Shown here in pieces: positions 1-11,838 of a stretch of 64,000 bases of DNA. The translations under genes and the position numbers were made by a program. Location: contig JASANE010005277.1 of NCBI GenBank assembly GCA_030248225.1, forward strand, positions 1-64,000. The letters run 5' to 3'. Under the pieces are notes generated by a model, which saw only the letters and a program-made list of their open reading frames with translations, did no database searches and was not told the DNA's origin. The stretch is from Trileptium ribeirensis. Its lineage: Eukaryota; Nematoda; Enoplea; Enoplida; Thoracostomopsidae. Position 1 is the first letter of the stretch; every line of letters begins with the position of its first letter.

Positions 1-622
1 TCGGCCCATGCGAAACACTTTGTTGACCGTGGCCGATTTATCCAGCACATGGAGAAGAGCGAGGGTGGCGAGTTTATCCTGACCATTTTCGGGCAGCCCA
101 GCGATTACAATGCACCTTTTGTGATTGTCTTCCTCGGCCATGTTTTTCATTTCGGCCCTGACAATTCTCGCAACCGTGGTTACTCCAGTGGAAGCAATTG
201 CTGCATAAGACTTTTGTTGATCACTTGCAAGAGTGTCAGTTATTGCGTCATTGTCTTGAAGGCCAATTAGATTATTAATCGAGCTGACAAAATTGTCAAA
301 TTTATTTTCAAGTGTATAAAGGCGAGATGAAATAGTAGACGCGTTAGAAGGCGAATTAAAGTCTTTATTGTCACAGTGGTTGCAAGTAGAATGAATGAAT
401 GAATTATCGCATACAAAGTTATAGTGGTCGACAGACCAGTTTAGGCATATTGAGTGGCACCAATGAAGACACAATTCACGTTGAACGGCGTTGTGTTCAT
501 TCGTAACAGGAAGTTTACATAGGGAGCAAGGCGACGATGAGGTTTCTGTCTGGTTTTGCTGAGAAATTGTAGGCGACGGTAGTGACTTATTAATTGTTGC
601 AGCTTTTTCGTTTAGGAGGCAT
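1..622 (-). pseudogene. LINE ORF1 with Cys/His zinc-finger region (5' part; runs off window)
   Basis: Read on the - strand, a frame stays open for about 200 codons from near 600 to the window edge. It holds a PHD-like Cys/His cluster (CSLC, then CLHWCHSIC about 25 residues on, then CNHC). Near the edge is an L1-ORF1-like segment (CIVIAGLPENGQD ... VFRMGR). An ATG at 622 begins MPPKRK in another frame; dropping one A from the A-run at about 604-608 restores the join, so there is probably a 1-nt homopolymer insertion. PHD-type ORF1 proteins are known in CR1-like non-LTR elements, which is the likely source. The RT ORF would lie left of the window. Clade assignment is an inference. Confidence 0.6.
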
Positions 623-1500
623 GATATTGAGAATTAAAATTACGCAACCAATAGCTAAGTAATTATTACAATATAATCCAATAGCTAAGTAATTATTATT
701 ATATAATCCCTTTTGTACTGAGAGTTTAAAAGTAGCCGAGGAGGTGTGCGGCGGCTAAGTTCTTCGCTTCCTGCCTAATTTCGATGATTAGAGTTACTCA
801 GAGTTACTTTCTGATTTTTCTGCATACGGCGCATAAAAAGAATTATGCGGGGTAACAATAGTTTATTATCTACCGTTTTTAAAAACGGCGACATAGCTAA
901 TTATTATCGAACAGTTGCAACAATACGTTGCGTTTAATATTGTAAGGGGTTGATCAGGCTACCAGGGGGTTTCCGGCCCAAACCCGTTCCAAATCCCCAA
1001 AATTTCGCAAAAACGCGGGATGGATCACCATTTCACTTATTATACCCCTCCCTCTCCTCTCCGTCCGTGGTTATGGTTTTTATTTTGTTTTCGCTTTTCT
1101 TCCTTGTTTTAGTGATGATTTGCATTAAGCAGCACTTGTTTTTTTATTAGCTAACTAATGTTAGCTCTGTTTCGTTTTCTAAATCAGTTTAGACTCAGCG
1201 TTTGCCCAGTCAGCGGCACTTTTCGACAGCAAAGTAGCAAATATTATCGACTTCCGGATTTTATAGCGCAGTTTACCTGGACAGCGACATTGTTTACGAT
1301 TATTTTCTTTCTTTTGTTATTTGGTGGTAATGGCTACTTGGCTAATAGAATGCCGATTTTGAAATCGAATCCAAAGATTCATACGTATTACCTGCTCGCT
1401 CGAACTGTTCATAACGCTTACGAATTTTAAAGGTTTTTTCTTTATCATGGTTTCTTCTGGCTTACCACAAATGTATATCGAACGTAACTAAATAGGGAGT
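623..1500. other. AT-rich non-coding flank
   Basis: No supportable gene. A short direct repeat (AATAGCTAAGTAATTATTA) occurs twice between about 650 and 710. Short open frames here have no recognisable domain and look fortuitous. Confidence 0.5.
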
Positions 1501-4500
1501 CGGGGCATCTAGTCTTGGTGGTAGCAACCATAGCGACAAGTCTAAACCGAACTTGCAATAAGTAACGTTGAGCCTAAGGTATACTACACAAATAGGTATT
1601 TACTAAATTATTAATTTACTTTATCCCTACCATATCTCCCAACTAAAATTGAGAAAGCAAAACCGTTAACTAGCCATAACCGTATAACACGCGCCTACCT
1701 GATCCGTCCGGCAGCGGGAACGTTAACATAAGGAACCTAATTAATTCTAAGACCTTAGGATAAGGTAATCAAATAAACGTACGAGTCAACCCGTCCGGCG
1801 GCTACGTACCAACCCAATAGGGAAGTAATAAATATCAATTAGTCAGGGTCTAGCGGTGATCCGTCCGGCACTGATAGCTCGAAGAAAACTAAATAGCGTA
1901 AATCTAAGGAACAGGTTAAGGTACTCAGATAAACGTGCGAGTTGATCCGTGCGGCGACTGCGTACCATCCTCAAAAGAGGAAAGCATAAGGAAGTATTAG
2001 TGTAAATCTAAGGCAAAGGTTAAGTTACTTAAATAAACGTGCGGACCGTGCGCACAAGAGGACTTGGTAATACCCTAAATTCAAGTATAATAAATAATTT
2101 ACTTAGAACAATTGTGCGCTCAAACCGGAGACTGAGAAATAGCAAGGCTCACTCAACAAAAAGCAAAGGGAAACGAATCGAGTCTAAACCCAAAATCTAA
2201 CGGTGTTTTACAATAGAGCGGCAAAATTCTTCGTACTCGTCAATCCTCAAGTGTCAAAATTACTCAAGAGCGAAATTATCTGAGTGAAACTCTAGTGGTG
2301 CTTTCCGACATGAGTGGTAAAAGCGTTCATATTTAACCAGGTATAGGTGGCTACTTGGAGCGTACTAAATCACGGGAACCGAACCGGTGTGCAATAATTA
2401 TTGGCGTGTTATACTAACTATTGAATAAACATTCTAACTTCGGACGTATTGACTCAATTTCGGAATCATTACCGAGCAAATCGAAGTAGTCACGCCGTAA
2501 CGCCAAATAGAGTAGGGCACGAGAAATAAAATAAACGCGCGCCGGTAAAAGATAGTACAGTTCCCCACCGGCATACTACTGGCTACGCGTACGGACCACA
2601 CGTCTTCGAGTGAAGAATCCAGTCTCAATTTAATAATCCGATAGCTGCCCTATTAAATTATAGTCCACACTACCCCCATCCAAATGCTTTAAAATAACAA
2701 ATATCTTCGATGGAGATCTTTAGTTTTATGTTTTTGAATTATGGTTCATATTCTAGTTCGAGGTTGGCTTTGGTGTAGCAAAAAGAATTATACTGAATGA
2801 TCTTTAAAGCTTCGATGTTTAAAGTTTATGGTTTAATTTGGCATCGAGTGATACTAAATGCGTAAAGAACTGCGCTTATGGTTTAATATTTGAACAATAC
2901 TTCTGGAATCTTAATTTGGTATTTCATGGTTAAACAAATTTAACGTTGAGTAATACAAAACTTCACAAATAGGTACTGTAATATTTTATTAATTTAGTGA
3001 TATTATTATTCCTATATAAAAAGAGTGGTATAGTTGAGCACGAGCGTTAATTACACTCTAACGGTCCGGCTGTAGTGGCTCCAAAGCGAATAACCCTTAG
3101 TTCTGAGCAATTCCCGTGGAGTTAGTTGGGAGAAAGTTACGTGAGTACACCAAGAGCGGGTTCGTGTTGAGGGTGACCAACTTATTGGAACAATTCTCCT
3201 CTAACGCCGGTTCGGCCAGCTGTCCGAGGGCCGGAGAAATGATGGGAAACTACAGAGTAGTCGCCGTTACTAACTTGTTATAGCGGGTTCGTCAGCTGTG
3301 CGGAGACGGGCATATTAATATAACGGGCACGTAATTAGCGTAATTCTAAGACTGTAGGCTAAGGTAATTAAATAAACGTACAGGGTCAGCCGTTCGGAGG
3401 CTTACGTACCAACTCACAAGAGCGTTATTTAATGAAGTAATATCCATCAGTAAGCCGTCCGGATACTGCTAGTTTTAAGGAACGTATTAGCGTAATCTCA
3501 GGACGAGGTTAAGGTAATCATATAAAAAGTACTGGATCAGCCATCTGAAGACCGTCGTACGAGCCCCACAAGAGGAAAACGTGTAACTAGTTCTTAACAT
3601 AACGCTAATTTACGAGTTAACTACTTAGAATAATAGTGCGCTCAAGCACCTGAGTTAGGGTAATCGGAAAGCAAGAACTTTGTCAAATAAAATCAGTGGC
3701 GTAGTCAAAAAGAATAGATCAAAAATACTAGAGTGAGAGGTGCATCAAAGGCCAAAAACTATAGATGTTGTTAGTGGCTTATTTCAATTGCGATACTAAA
3801 GAATTGTGCCTTGTGCATTTGGTTTCTAACTTCGAATAAACGTTTTATTAACGGCTTTGTTGATTAACTATCTTAATATCAGAGCAATTAGCTCGTTTTC
3901 TTTTAGTTTAATCAGTCTTCTTCTGTATGTTGTAAACGCAGCAGCGAACTTGAGGAGTGGAGATACTTCCGTGTGTGTATACAAACTCCGCGTAAAGAAC
4001 TACCCTTTAAATCAATTACGGTCCTGAAGAACTATGCCTTATTTCTACTATAATATTTTATATAAACATTGCAGCTGCGGCTTTTAGTGCTCTAATACCT
4101 AAAACCAGTGTGAATCGGGCTAATTTGCGGCGCCTCCTTAATCAAAATCGTAGTACTGCTACAAGATAGGCACACGCAAAAAAAGAAGGCGACCACTTAG
4201 TACCCGCCGGCATAGTACTGGCCACGCCTCGAACGCCACAACTTCTGGTGACGAATCCCGTCCCAATTTAACTTCCGATAGCCATCATAAGAAATTCCCA
4301 TCCAATCCCTAACCCCATCTAAAAACAAAACAAAATACATGCTGACCACGATGTGTAAATGCGGGGAACAAACGTAATAAAATAAAAGTTGTCAGACTTT
4401 TCGAAAATCAAAATTTAACCCTATCCCTAAATAAGGCAGAAGCCAAAACAGAATTTATGTATATTGTAGGAACAATTACTCCCCCATAACCAGGACGATT

Positions 4501-5090
4501 TACGTAAGCCTGTCGTAACGTCTAAAACTAGTAAAAATGCCACTCAAAAAAACATCGCCAAACGTATTGATGTATAAAGATTCGACAGGAAAATTAAAGA
4601 ATATCGAGCTGGCACCAAGCAAAAAGTACAAGGAACGAGGACAGAATCAAAAATAATCACAGAACTAGGAGATATAACATAATAAATGGACTTAAGAGCT
4701 GAGGCAACAAGTATCCGGTGTTCTAAAAGCGTGATCTATAAAATTGGTACTAAAAATAGTACCGTGTTTCACAGCCGAAGGATATTGAGTGCTCAATTGT
4801 TGTGCCGTAATATGTTATCCAGTTATAAAAAACGTTCGCTACGCGGTTGTATTCAAATATCTAAACCGCAAGTTCTTCGGGATTATCCACGTCGCAACGC
4901 GAAATATAGCGCGCAAATACAGATCACGCAAATCAAGGACGTGTGCCACCAAAACCGTACCACCGGCATACTACTGGTCACACCTCAGATCGCACATTCT
5001 TCGATGACGATCCCATCACCTTTTAATACCGATAGCCGTCATAATAAAAAATCCTCATCCAACCCCTACCCCACTACAAAACATTAAAAA
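1500..5090. repeat. Diverged copies of an unclassified ~1.6 kb repeat unit
   Basis: Three landmarks recur in the same order. A block around GTAATCAAATAAACGTACGA with a TCCGTCCGG-like partner occurs near 1748, 1901 and 1993, and again near 3342 and 3493. A block with GTGCGCTCAAG occurs near 2100 and 3623. An end block starting CCGGCATACTACTGG occurs near 2568, 4207 and 4963. This gives copy A at about 1690-2680, copy B at about 3300-4320 and the end of copy C at about 4960-5085. Within a copy the first block is itself repeated at about 150 bp. No coding domain is visible; the overlapping frames at 4686-5087 follow the repeat. It may be a non-autonomous transposon or an old satellite. Confidence 0.6.
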
Positions 5091-5116
5091 TAACATTGTT
5101 GAATATAGCGGCTTTA

Positions 5117-5295
5117 TATCTGCCTCGGCGTCGGGCAGGGATAGTTTCGTTAGGTTAGAGCGCCTGCTTGCGTATCAAAAGGGAGGTCGAGATTTCGCAT
5201 GGCACCACTACTTAACTTCACCTAGCCGTTTTTGAAATCCCGGCATTTTCAAGTTCCTACCGCTAGGCTTAAAACACTATATATATTTAAGGCAG
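5117..5295 (+). mobile_element. tRNA-derived SINE copy 1
   Basis: A box A-like segment (TTAGGTTAGAGCGCCTGCTTGC) is followed about 40 nt later by a degraded box B (GAGATTTCGCATGGC). The 3' body ends TCCTACCGCTAGGCTTAAAA, shared with the copies near 8.1-8.6 kb. The order of A box, B box and common tail is that of a tRNA-derived SINE transcribed on the + strand. Confidence 0.65.
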
Positions 5296-5299
5296 TGGG

Positions 5300-6070
5300 G
5301 GAAGGTCGGATTCCACTGGGTTTTGCCGAACCCAGAATTATACATGCAACTTGCGCCCCTCACCCCACATAACTTGACTTAACGGCTAACACCTAAAGTG
5401 CTTCTTGTCGTTAATTCGATAATATATATCATATATATATGGGTTGAAATCTGAGATCATGTTGGGGTCGGGAGTGGTACACCTCAATAATATATGGGTG
5501 CTTAAAGAAACACCATGTGAAGGGGAACTTCTAATATGCTGAGCAGATAGCAGTTTTACATTGTATATAGACTAAAGAAAATATCTATCCACCTTCCTGT
5601 TTCGTTGTGCTATAGCTACTGTTATAGATAAGCCCAAAATGATGCCAAAATATATATCTAAGTTGAGCAGCGCGGTCCTCATCGCTGTGTAAGATAACTG
5701 CACAAAGGAAGTGTTTATCATGTTGCCACATTACTGGTATACACTTTCCGAAAAATTCATCTTGCTTGCGTAATGTTGCCCTTATGTGGCTGAGAGGAGC
5801 ATCTGACTTATTGTAGAATGCACCCCTCCCGACTCGGTTTAAATCTAGCAAGATAATTTGGATATATAAAAAGCAGCTATATAGTTGTCCTAAAAGGGCC
5901 TTGTCCATTGTACTCTAGAAGTCCGTCACAAGTATCTTTGCAAAAATTACTGCCGTTATGTAATGGGTGGGAGCATCGTGTTGCAATTTATGAAAAAGCA
6001 GAAAAACTTTGGGTGGTTGTGTACCCCTCCCCGACCAAGCAAAAATATTGGACCCATAACAGTCATTTTT
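5300..6070. other. Repeat-rich spacer
   Basis: No gene is supportable. It holds an AT dinucleotide-rich tract near 5420-5440 and two copies of a motif close to GTGTACCCCTCCCGACC (near 5820 and 6019) that recurs near 7.2-7.5 kb. The frames at 5585-5908 and 5915-6160 on the - strand have no recognisable domain. Confidence 0.45.
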
Positions 6071-6074
6071 GCTT

Positions 6075-6680
6075 AATTCCAAATACATCTGCAACGGATC
6101 TTCGGGTCTGCAATGACCTGAAACCGGCCGCGCAATGCAACAAAGTAGCAGCAAAAGCAAGTCAAATGTGCGGACTCATCCGAAGAACGTTCTCATATCT
6201 TAATAAACGCTCGTTTCTACAGTTGTACAAGACCCTAATCAGACCACACCTAGAGTACGCAGTTAAAGCCTGGTCGCCATATTTTCAAAAGGCATCATAC
6301 TTCTTGAAAATGTCCAGCGACGAGCAACTAAAATGCTACCGGAAATCCGCGACTTTACATACGAAGCACGACTGAAATATTTGGGCCTTCAAACCCTACA
6401 AGCACGACGAACCGGCGCAGATTTGCTATTAATCTACCAAATGTTTAGCAATGCAACGTCTCTAAAAATCGAGGAATTTTTTTGAAACCCCTGCATTTGG
6501 TCGCATCAGGGGACACTCATAAGCTTAAGCCCAAAATAGTGCCCACCACCAACACACAGCGCTATTTCTTCAGTCATAGGTCTGTAGCAGCGTGGAATGC
6601 ACTGCCTGGTCATGTTGTCGCATCCCCTTCCCTTGGTTTGTTTAAATCATGATTCCAAAAGACGGGTTTCTAGATTGAAA
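6075..6680 (+). pseudogene. CR1-like LINE reverse transcriptase, C-terminal fragment
   Basis: The first frame reads DLRVCNDLKPAAQCN ... QMCGLIRRTFSYLNKRS ... LYKTLIRPHLEYAVKAWSPY, the thumb region typical of CR1-like non-LTR reverse transcriptases. Near 6308 the frame shifts and continues as VQRRATKMLPEIRDFTYEAR LKYLGLQTLQ and ends in a stop near 6484. A third frame then carries the usual C-terminal stretch (KIVPTTNTQRYFFSHRSVAA WNALPGHVV). The copy is 5'-truncated with at least two frame breaks, so it is dead. No catalytic YADD region is present. Confidence 0.85.
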
Positions 6681-6982
6681 ATAGGCTGAAACTCTATCTG
6701 GAAAATAAGAAACGTAACAATATAGCCCCGACAAATCGGGGTTTTAAACTCCCCGGTGGCATGGTCTCAGCAAGCAAAAGAAATAGAAACGTACCGGGGA
6801 AGACAGGTGAGTATATTGTACTACCATTGCCTACTTTAAGCAGTTCACTAAGCAAAACTGATTTCATGCATTTTGATAATGATTATGTATATATCGTTTG
6901 AATTTTAGCAACCATGCATATTTTTTGAAATTGAACTATTATTTTCTGAACTTCGAAGTTTGCAATTGGGCATGCATTTCGA

Positions 6983-7112
6983 GTTGCGATTGCGGCCAGA
7001 AATTTCCTCCAATACACGATCATAGTTGAATCTTTAACGCGAAAACACTGACTAATTAACGAAAAATGCGATCGAATGAATTTTCCGATGTTATTTCTGA
7101 CCGCAACTGCAG
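6983..7112. repeat. Possible MITE with short inverted ends
   Basis: TTGCGGCCAGAAAT near 6990 is matched in inverted orientation by ATTTCTGACCGCAA near 7092. The ends resemble the CCAGAAAT core of the Tc1-type MITE family elsewhere in the window (21.97, 22.80, 42.54 and 58.89 kb), but the similarity is short. Confidence 0.35.
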
Positions 7113-7199
7113 AACTTTGCGCCGTTAATGGGTTGTTATACCTTCACAACACTTGAGAGCGCATAAATTATTCACCGTCAGTGCGCTATGACAAGCAGT

Positions 7200-7620
7200 T
7201 TAAGAATGTGTACCCCTCCCGACCAACAATGTACCTCCCCCGACCTTGGTGTTCCTTAGATCCAAAGTGCCATATGTTGTTACATTACTACTAGAAACAC
7301 TCCAGACTAACATGAAATTGTTTTAAATCATTAATTAATATCTAAAACACTACGCTCCTAGGTTAAACTGTGTACCCCTCCCGGACTAAGTTGCGCACCC
7401 ATACAGTCGAGGTGCTTTGGAAACATTGGGCGTTAATTGTTCTAATTGTAAAATACTAAGAACCGGGCAGCAGTTTTATGGTGGTATGGGACATTGTATA
7501 CGCACGTATCCAGCTCTCAACTAACCCTGTACCTCCCCCGTGTAGACATGTAGCCCATCCGTCTTGACCATTTCAGAAGCAATAACTTTGTTTCCATATC
7601 GTACATACAGGAATACCATA
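7200..7620. repeat. Degenerate ~160-bp repeats with GTGTACCCCTCCC motif
   Basis: The motif GTGTACCCCTCCC occurs at about 7208 and 7370, with a relative (CTGTACCTCCCCCG) near 7527, so spacing is about 160 bp. The same motif precedes the CR1-like fragment near 5820 and 6019. No coding content. Confidence 0.45.
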
Positions 7621-8114
7621 CAGGAATGTTTGCACCAAAAAAGCAGCGCATAACAATTAAAATTGCCAATGATACAGAAATTTCCACGACCATATGTGTT
7701 TAGAATTAGCAAATTTACTACTATAATTGATAGTATGTCGTTGAGAAATCGGTTTGTCCTGACTTTTGGGGTACAACGCGTTAGATATGATTGTACTCTC
7801 TGCAGAAAACTCAATATTCACTTATACTTTGTAACAATCCTCTCATTTTGTTGTGTTTTTGTGTTTCAATAAACCCTTTATTCCACAAGACTTTGAGGTA
7901 ACGTAGAAGTTTTCACAGGAAAAACTCAATTTGTAATCTATACTTTTTCAGGAAATTCAGAGATTTTGCTGTCCGATGGTACAGAATGCAAACCAAAAGG
8001 CTTCAAAAGTGGCGCATCAGTTGAGATTATGACCCATATGCGAAATACGTGGTTGAATAAAATAAGGCCGGTGGTAGGCCGTAATGGAGGACGGGTGGAT
8101 GTCAAATATTGGGC
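7620..8114. other. Non-coding spacer
   Basis: Open frames on both strands here have no domain signal. I see no repeat structure beyond simple AT richness. Confidence 0.4.
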
Positions 8115-8290
8115 TTTATGTGTGCTGCGAAGTCGGGCAGAGATACCTTAGTTGGTTAAAACGCCTTGCGGATTCAAGAGTGGGAGGTCGTGTGTTCGAA
8201 TTACACCCTTACCCACGTTTTCAGTGGGACGTTTATTAAATATCTTTGGTTTCATGGTCCTACCGCAAGGATTAAGCAAAAACATATAAC
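8115..8290 (+). mobile_element. tRNA-derived SINE copy 2
   Basis: TACCTTAGTTGGTTAAAACG is a box A-like segment and GTGTTCGAATTACACC a box B-like segment. The body ends TCCTACCGCAAGGATTAAG, matching copies 1 and 4. Short frames over this element are translations of the SINE, not genes. Confidence 0.75.
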
Positions 8291-8299
8291 AAATGGTAT

Positions 8300-8430
8300 T
8301 ATGTCGCGCGTGGATATGTGCGCTTGAAGATCCAATGGAGGTAGAGTTTGGGTTCGAATCTAAACCCACCGTTGGCTGCTTTCCACATCCTTTCGTCGTT
8401 TAGCACCTGGGCCTAGGCTTAAAAATAAAA
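8300..8430 (+). mobile_element. tRNA-derived SINE copy 3 (diverged)
   Basis: A box B (GGGTTCGAATCTAAACCC) is followed by a tail ending TAGGCTTAAAAATAAAATAT, as in the other copies. The A box is degraded (GATATGTGCGCTTGAAGATC). Together with copies 2 and 4 it forms a run of SINE insertions. Confidence 0.55.
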
Positions 8431-8449
8431 TATAAGCCTAAATATAAAG

Positions 8450-8615
8450 AATAAGATAGTTCAGTCGCTAGAGCGCCTGCTTGCAGATCCAAGAGTGAGA
8501 GGTTGTGGGCTGGAATCCCACCTCTTTCCCAACTTTTCAGCGGGCCGTTTTCAAATTCATTCGTCATCAATGTCCTACCGCTAAGCCTAAATGTAAAATA
8601 TATTATATTAAAATT
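8450..8615 (+). mobile_element. tRNA-derived SINE copy 4
   Basis: A box A-like segment (GTTCAGTCGCTAGAGCGCC) and box B-like segment (GGCTGGAATCCCACC) are present. The 3' end reads TCCTACCGCTAAGCCTAAAT. Of the four copies its A-box region is closest to copy 1. Confidence 0.75.
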
Positions 8616-8739
8616 ACCTAACAACAATAACAATTACGTATAAAGTGTAATTAATTTTTAATGTCGGGATTTCGCTGACACAGTCGCTTTTGAATAATAT
8701 TTTATAGGAAAGATATAGCCTATAATTTTTAGCTATCGT

Positions 8740-10828
8740 TGGGTCTTTAGTACACTACGCACTGTTAGAGCTTCCAGAGGATTTCCGCAGTGAGACGTGC
8801 TATCTCCACTTCTGTGGAGCTTGTGGTTGATGATCACTTGCTAATCATCAACAATATTAGAATTGCATGTGCTGGGTACTCTGATGATTTGGCAGTAATT
8901 GGATCTTCAAGCTCTTTACAAGTTGTTTGTACTAGACTCCATAATGCCTTAAATAGGATATTTCACTGGTGTCAGAGTGGAGGACTGGCTGTGAATGCAG
9001 AAAAAAGTAACAGTGTCATTTTCACAGAGAAGAAGTATAATTGGGTATAGGCAGTTGATGATTGGTTATGCAGCTGAAGTCGAATATATAGGTTTGATAT
9101 TAGACATCAGTTTAAGTTGGAAGCCAAATTTGATGGAAACGTGTAGTAAAGCAATAAAGCTTTTGTTCTCCCTTAAAAGATTTGCTTGGTGTAATTGGGG
9201 GCTGAAACCAGGTATATATAACAAATTTCCTGTATAAGTCCGTGGTTATACCGTCACTGATGTATGGCGTAGTGTCCTGGTGGCACAGACTATACCTGGT
9301 GTCATATACCGGCTTTCTTAAAATGGTTCATGTATGATTACAAGTGCTTTTAGAACGACTCCGGTTGATGGATTGCAAGGGCTGTTGAATATCTTACCCA
9401 TTGATGTATTGGCCAATGAATTGGCGACGAAGGAATACCACAGACTCAAATGCATAATGCATGAGTAAACTTAAGCTGCGCCACTTACCATCTTCTTTTG
9501 TCAAAAGCAATTGCCATTCAGTTGTTCACTGAATACAAACTTTATCTTTGCATTAAAGACTAGAAATTAGTCCGTTTCATATTTCATACATAATTGAAAA
9601 TGTTCGCGAAAACATTGGTGTTAAAGTACAGTGCCCGAATTGTATTCGCTAATGGTATTATGGAACAGAAAAACGTCGAAATCGGATACGGCTATTGAAA
9701 TCCGAGTTTTGTTCTCTAACAACGTTTTGTACATGGTGTCAAAAGAGGATGGTTGGGGCGCATCCTAAATTTTCTCTTGCATATGCCTGTGGAGTGATTA
9801 TGTGATAAAAGATGTGGGCAACTGATGGTAGCGGTGGAAGCTGTCAACTATGGTCTCCTTCTGAGCATGCCTTCAGATAGTGCTGTAGCAACAACGAATA
9901 ACCAATTCTCGACTTTAGGGTCGACACTATGGAAAGTACTAAAATAGTATGCTACACGGACGGAGCGGTTATCGACGGGGTTAGTGAAATGACCTGTGGA
10001 TGGGGTGCCTTTATTCCAAATGAAGTATCACTATCCATCCCACTTGGTCGACATGCAACTGTTTTTCAGGCAGAAGTTACTGCTACATGCAGATGCGCCG
10101 AAATTTTGGAAGAAAACAAATTTAGCAAAAGAAGTATCGATTTCTTTAGCGATAGTCAAGCTGCACTTAAGACATTAGGTAATTCCCGAATCAGATCTTG
10201 CTGCGTGCTAGAATGCAGAAAGCATCTAAATAGGGTTGATAAGAGAAATAGATTGAAACTAGGATAGATTAAATGGCAGTCTGGATTACTTAGGAACGAA
10301 TTGGCCGATTGGACACTGCTTTTGTGGGTATCGAACCCTGCATTCCTCTAAGTACTGCAATAGTTAAGATTTTCTTAAAAGATTGTTCATATAGGGACCA
10401 TCAGGTAAAATGGTGAAATGGAAATAACTGCTTGCAGACTAGGTGTTTCTTCAAAGAAATTGATAAAACGAAATCCATGTTTATATGGCAATCGAATAAA
10501 GACAGAATGAGAATTGCCGTGCAATTTTATGAAACATTTGAAAAATTTGAAGATTGAACATAATGATGATTGTAGAAGGTGTGATAAAGATTTGGAAACT
10601 GCAAAACACTTGACTTTTAATGCAGTAAATTAAGAGATTTAAGGCTGAAATACTTTGGATGTGAAATTTTGGATAGCTCCCAAGGCTTTCAACTAAAATT
10701 GACTTAACTACAAGGTTTCTGGAATAGGATTGGATTCTAGATTCTTCAAACAGATTTGGGATGCTGGAAAGGACCTAGGGTCTAACCAGATCATATAAAT
10801 ACCTCCTTTTGTCATTCATTCATTCATT
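8740..10828 (+). pseudogene. Non-LTR retrotransposon with RT and RNase H domains (I/Jockey-superfamily type), degenerate
   Basis: The RT begins near 8740 with RASRGFPQ, a TGA, then DVLSPLLWSL, the usual fingers/palm motif. After a frameshift the catalytic segment reads ACAGYSDDLAVIGSS (YSDD in place of YADD) and continues LAVNAEKSNSVIF. Another shift leads to KPGIYNKFLYKSVVIPSLMY and, further on, FRTTPVDGLQGLLNILPIDV. At 9929-10267 an RNase H domain follows (CYTDGA ... GWGAFIP ... FQAEVTA ... FFSDSQAALK), retaining the D, E and D positions. A downstream Cys/His motif (HNDDCRRCDKDLETAKHL) lies near 10560-10615. The copy ends in a short (CATT)n tail at about 10812-10828, as expected for a non-LTR 3' end. 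Several frameshifts and stops make it dead. RT plus RNase H places it in the I/Jockey/R1 superfamily; the exact clade is open. Confidence 0.85.
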
Positions 10829-11009
10829 AGTACACTAAATTCGAGAAATTTTTGAGATATCTCGCTAGCAATAACATTCAATTTTTAGTAATTCTAGTAA
10901 AATTTTCGTAGCTGTTCGTACGAATTTAGTCAACTGTCCAGATGTTTTATGTTTATAAATTCAGCCTGCCTGCCTGCCTGTTTTGACTTCAGTTTGCCAC
11001 AAACCATCG

Positions 11010-11640
11010 TCAGACAATACGCTCTACCAAACGCCGGAATTCATCACGCTGCTGAGCAATTGATTTAACGTGAGTCAGCCAACCCTGCTTCCATTGCCGT
11101 GCGTTGCATCGAAACCTTGACTTTACCAGCGGCACGTCTATGTCATTGAAAAGTCGCCGAGTCCATGTTTTCTTTACGCCACCTGTAGGTCGTTTCCAAC
11201 CGCTAACTTGACAGAACAAAACACGATGAGGTATTCTATTCGGCGGCATTCTCGCCACGTGACCAAACCACGTGAGCCGTCTCCTCTTCATGTACTGGCT
11301 AACGGTTTCAGAGGCGCCAAAACGTGCACGAACTTCTGAATTCGTAACTCTGTCCAGATAAGATATACCAAGAATTCTTCGCATGCATCGATGTTCAAAT
11401 ACTTCAAGTCGTCGCTCCGTTTCCTTCAGAACTGGCCATGCTTCACAGGAATATACTAGTACAGGTCTAACACTTGCCATATATACCCGTCTCTTCGTCT
11501 TCATAGTCACTGATCACTTGTTCCACAGGTGATTTAGCGAACGCATTGCAGCTGTCGCCTTTGCTATGCGAGATGACACGTCCACCACCGACAGCCCCAT
11601 GGCATCGATTTCGCTCCCTAAGTATTTGAAGCTGTACACG
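11010..11640 (-). pseudogene. RTE-like RT, C-terminal part (sense segment)
   Basis: Translation from 11640 downward gives VYSFKYLGSEIDAMGL ... AMRSLNHLWNK, one TGA near 11515, then SVTMKTKRRVYMASVRPVLV YSCEAW ... RRLTWFGHVARMPPNRIPHR and ends near LVERIV. This is the connection and thumb region of RTE/CR1-like elements. The single stop probably replaced an Arg codon (CGA to TGA). The frame is otherwise intact, which suggests a fairly young copy. Confidence 0.88.
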
Positions 11641-11642
11641 GT

Positions 11643-11838
11643 ACCAAAATACAGGATCTAACGTTCGCAGACGATATCGCTTTGTTAGCTGAATCTGCTA
11701 CGGACTTGCAAAATATGCTTGATAGAATTGTCGAGAATGCTGCCAAAGTGGGTCTTGTTATAAGTGCCAAGAAGACTAAAGTGATGCGCTGTGCTGGAGA
11801 CGGCGATGTCGTGGTGACGTTGGATGGCGCTTTGCTGG
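11643..11838 (+). pseudogene. RTE-like RT palm fragment with FADD motif (inverted segment)
   Basis: The + strand frame reads IQDLTFADDIALLAESATDL ... KVGLVISAKKTKVM ... VVTLDGALLE. FADD is the catalytic metal-binding motif and SAKKTKV the next conserved block. It belongs to the same element copy as the adjoining - strand segment; only its orientation differs. Confidence 0.88.
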
